Positions 63,965 to 64,000 of a DNA stretch of 64,000 bases are shown one piece after another; positions within the stretch are counted from its first letter, which is position 1; every line of letters starts with the position of its first letter. A program made the translations under genes and the position numbers. Below the pieces are notes generated by a model. The model was not told the DNA's origin and did no database searches. It saw only the letters and a program-made list of their open reading frames with translations. This stretch comes from Micromonospora sp. MW-13 (lineage in GTDB: Bacteria > Actinomycetota > Actinomycetes > Mycobacteriales > Micromonosporaceae). The DNA lies in NCBI RefSeq assembly GCF_003434305.1, contig NZ_QKKX01000032.1, forward strand, positions 1 to 64,000, given 5' to 3'.

Positions 63965-64000
63965 TCACACGCCGACCGAGCCGTCGACGGCCTCGCGCAG
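63965..64000 (-). CDS. C-terminal end of a gene running off the window
   Basis: The last 36 bases read on the minus strand as LREAVDGSVGV followed by TGA, with GC-rich third positions and no internal stop. This looks like the C-terminus of a protein whose body lies beyond position 64000. The family cannot be told from 11 residues. Confidence 0.4.
   Translation of the reverse strand: MREAVDGSVGV

Noticed and set aside
1..64000. CRISPR arrays, insertion sequences, prophage genes
   Set aside because: No regularly spaced repeats, transposase or phage structural genes were seen on either strand.

Overview
The window looks like chromosome of a high-GC actinomycete of the Micromonosporaceae, probably Micromonospora or a close relative. 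This is inferred from very high GC at third codon positions, many GTG starts, stop/start-overlapping operons, an Rpf-type transglycosylase behind a ydaO riboswitch, and several XRE/TPR regulators. I see no phage, IS element, CRISPR array, rRNA or replication origin.

Layout. 1-7.2 kb: ROK regulator, a two-component system with a coupled GerMN lipoprotein, three small stress-type proteins (STAS, GlsB-like, BON), and a YCII/ECF42-type sigma pair. 7.3-14.4 kb: organosulfur scavenging operon. It has a short Cys-containing leader peptide, a DszB-like desulfinase, an SsuABC-type importer, a cytosolic binding-protein-like protein and an FMNH2 monooxygenase; a convergent flavin reductase follows. The operon and the reductase carry matching CCTAC-N7-RTAGG inverted repeats upstream. 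14.8-18 kb and 25.9-29.1 kb: a three-gene XRE cassette present twice, each next to a further XRE/TPR regulator; those two regulators share a 19-bp upstream element. 18.1-25.9 kb: lipid kinase, very large HEAT-like protein, Rpf with a c-di-AMP riboswitch and a CRP-like site, and HtpG. 29.4-30.5 kb: proline iminopeptidase.

30.6-56.0 kb is a single minus-strand nonribosomal peptide operon in which nearly every stop overlaps the next start. In order of transcription: NRPS A-T-C; two SyrP-like Fe(II)/2-oxoglutarate oxygenases; NRPS C*-A(FkbM methyltransferase inserted)-T-C-T; an alpha/beta hydrolase with a Cys nucleophile; an ordinary type II thioesterase; an SDR; NRPS C*-A-T; NRPS T-C; NRPS C*-A-T-C-T-TE (Cys nucleophile); AzlC; AzlD; a small ORF; a cystathionine gamma-synthase-like enzyme. 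There are four adenylation domains (pockets read by eye as Ala-like, Glu, Thr, Ser) but seven carrier domains. Three carriers therefore have no A domain of their own. Together with the Cys hydrolase this suggests loading in trans, as in syringomycin (SyrC) and coronamic acid (CmaE). Two SyrP-like oxygenases beside a Glu module suggest beta-hydroxyglutamate, as in kutznerides. I do not recognise the product.

56.5-64 kb: GNAT, a Phd-like orphan protein, KptA, SmpB, a membrane protein, tRNA-Gln, RtcB, an unusual tRNA-Gly (C33), a 40-residue protein with its own promoter and terminator, a conserved hypothetical, an esterase, and the C-terminus of a gene running off the window. KptA, RtcB and tRNA genes so close together look like an RNA-repair neighbourhood.
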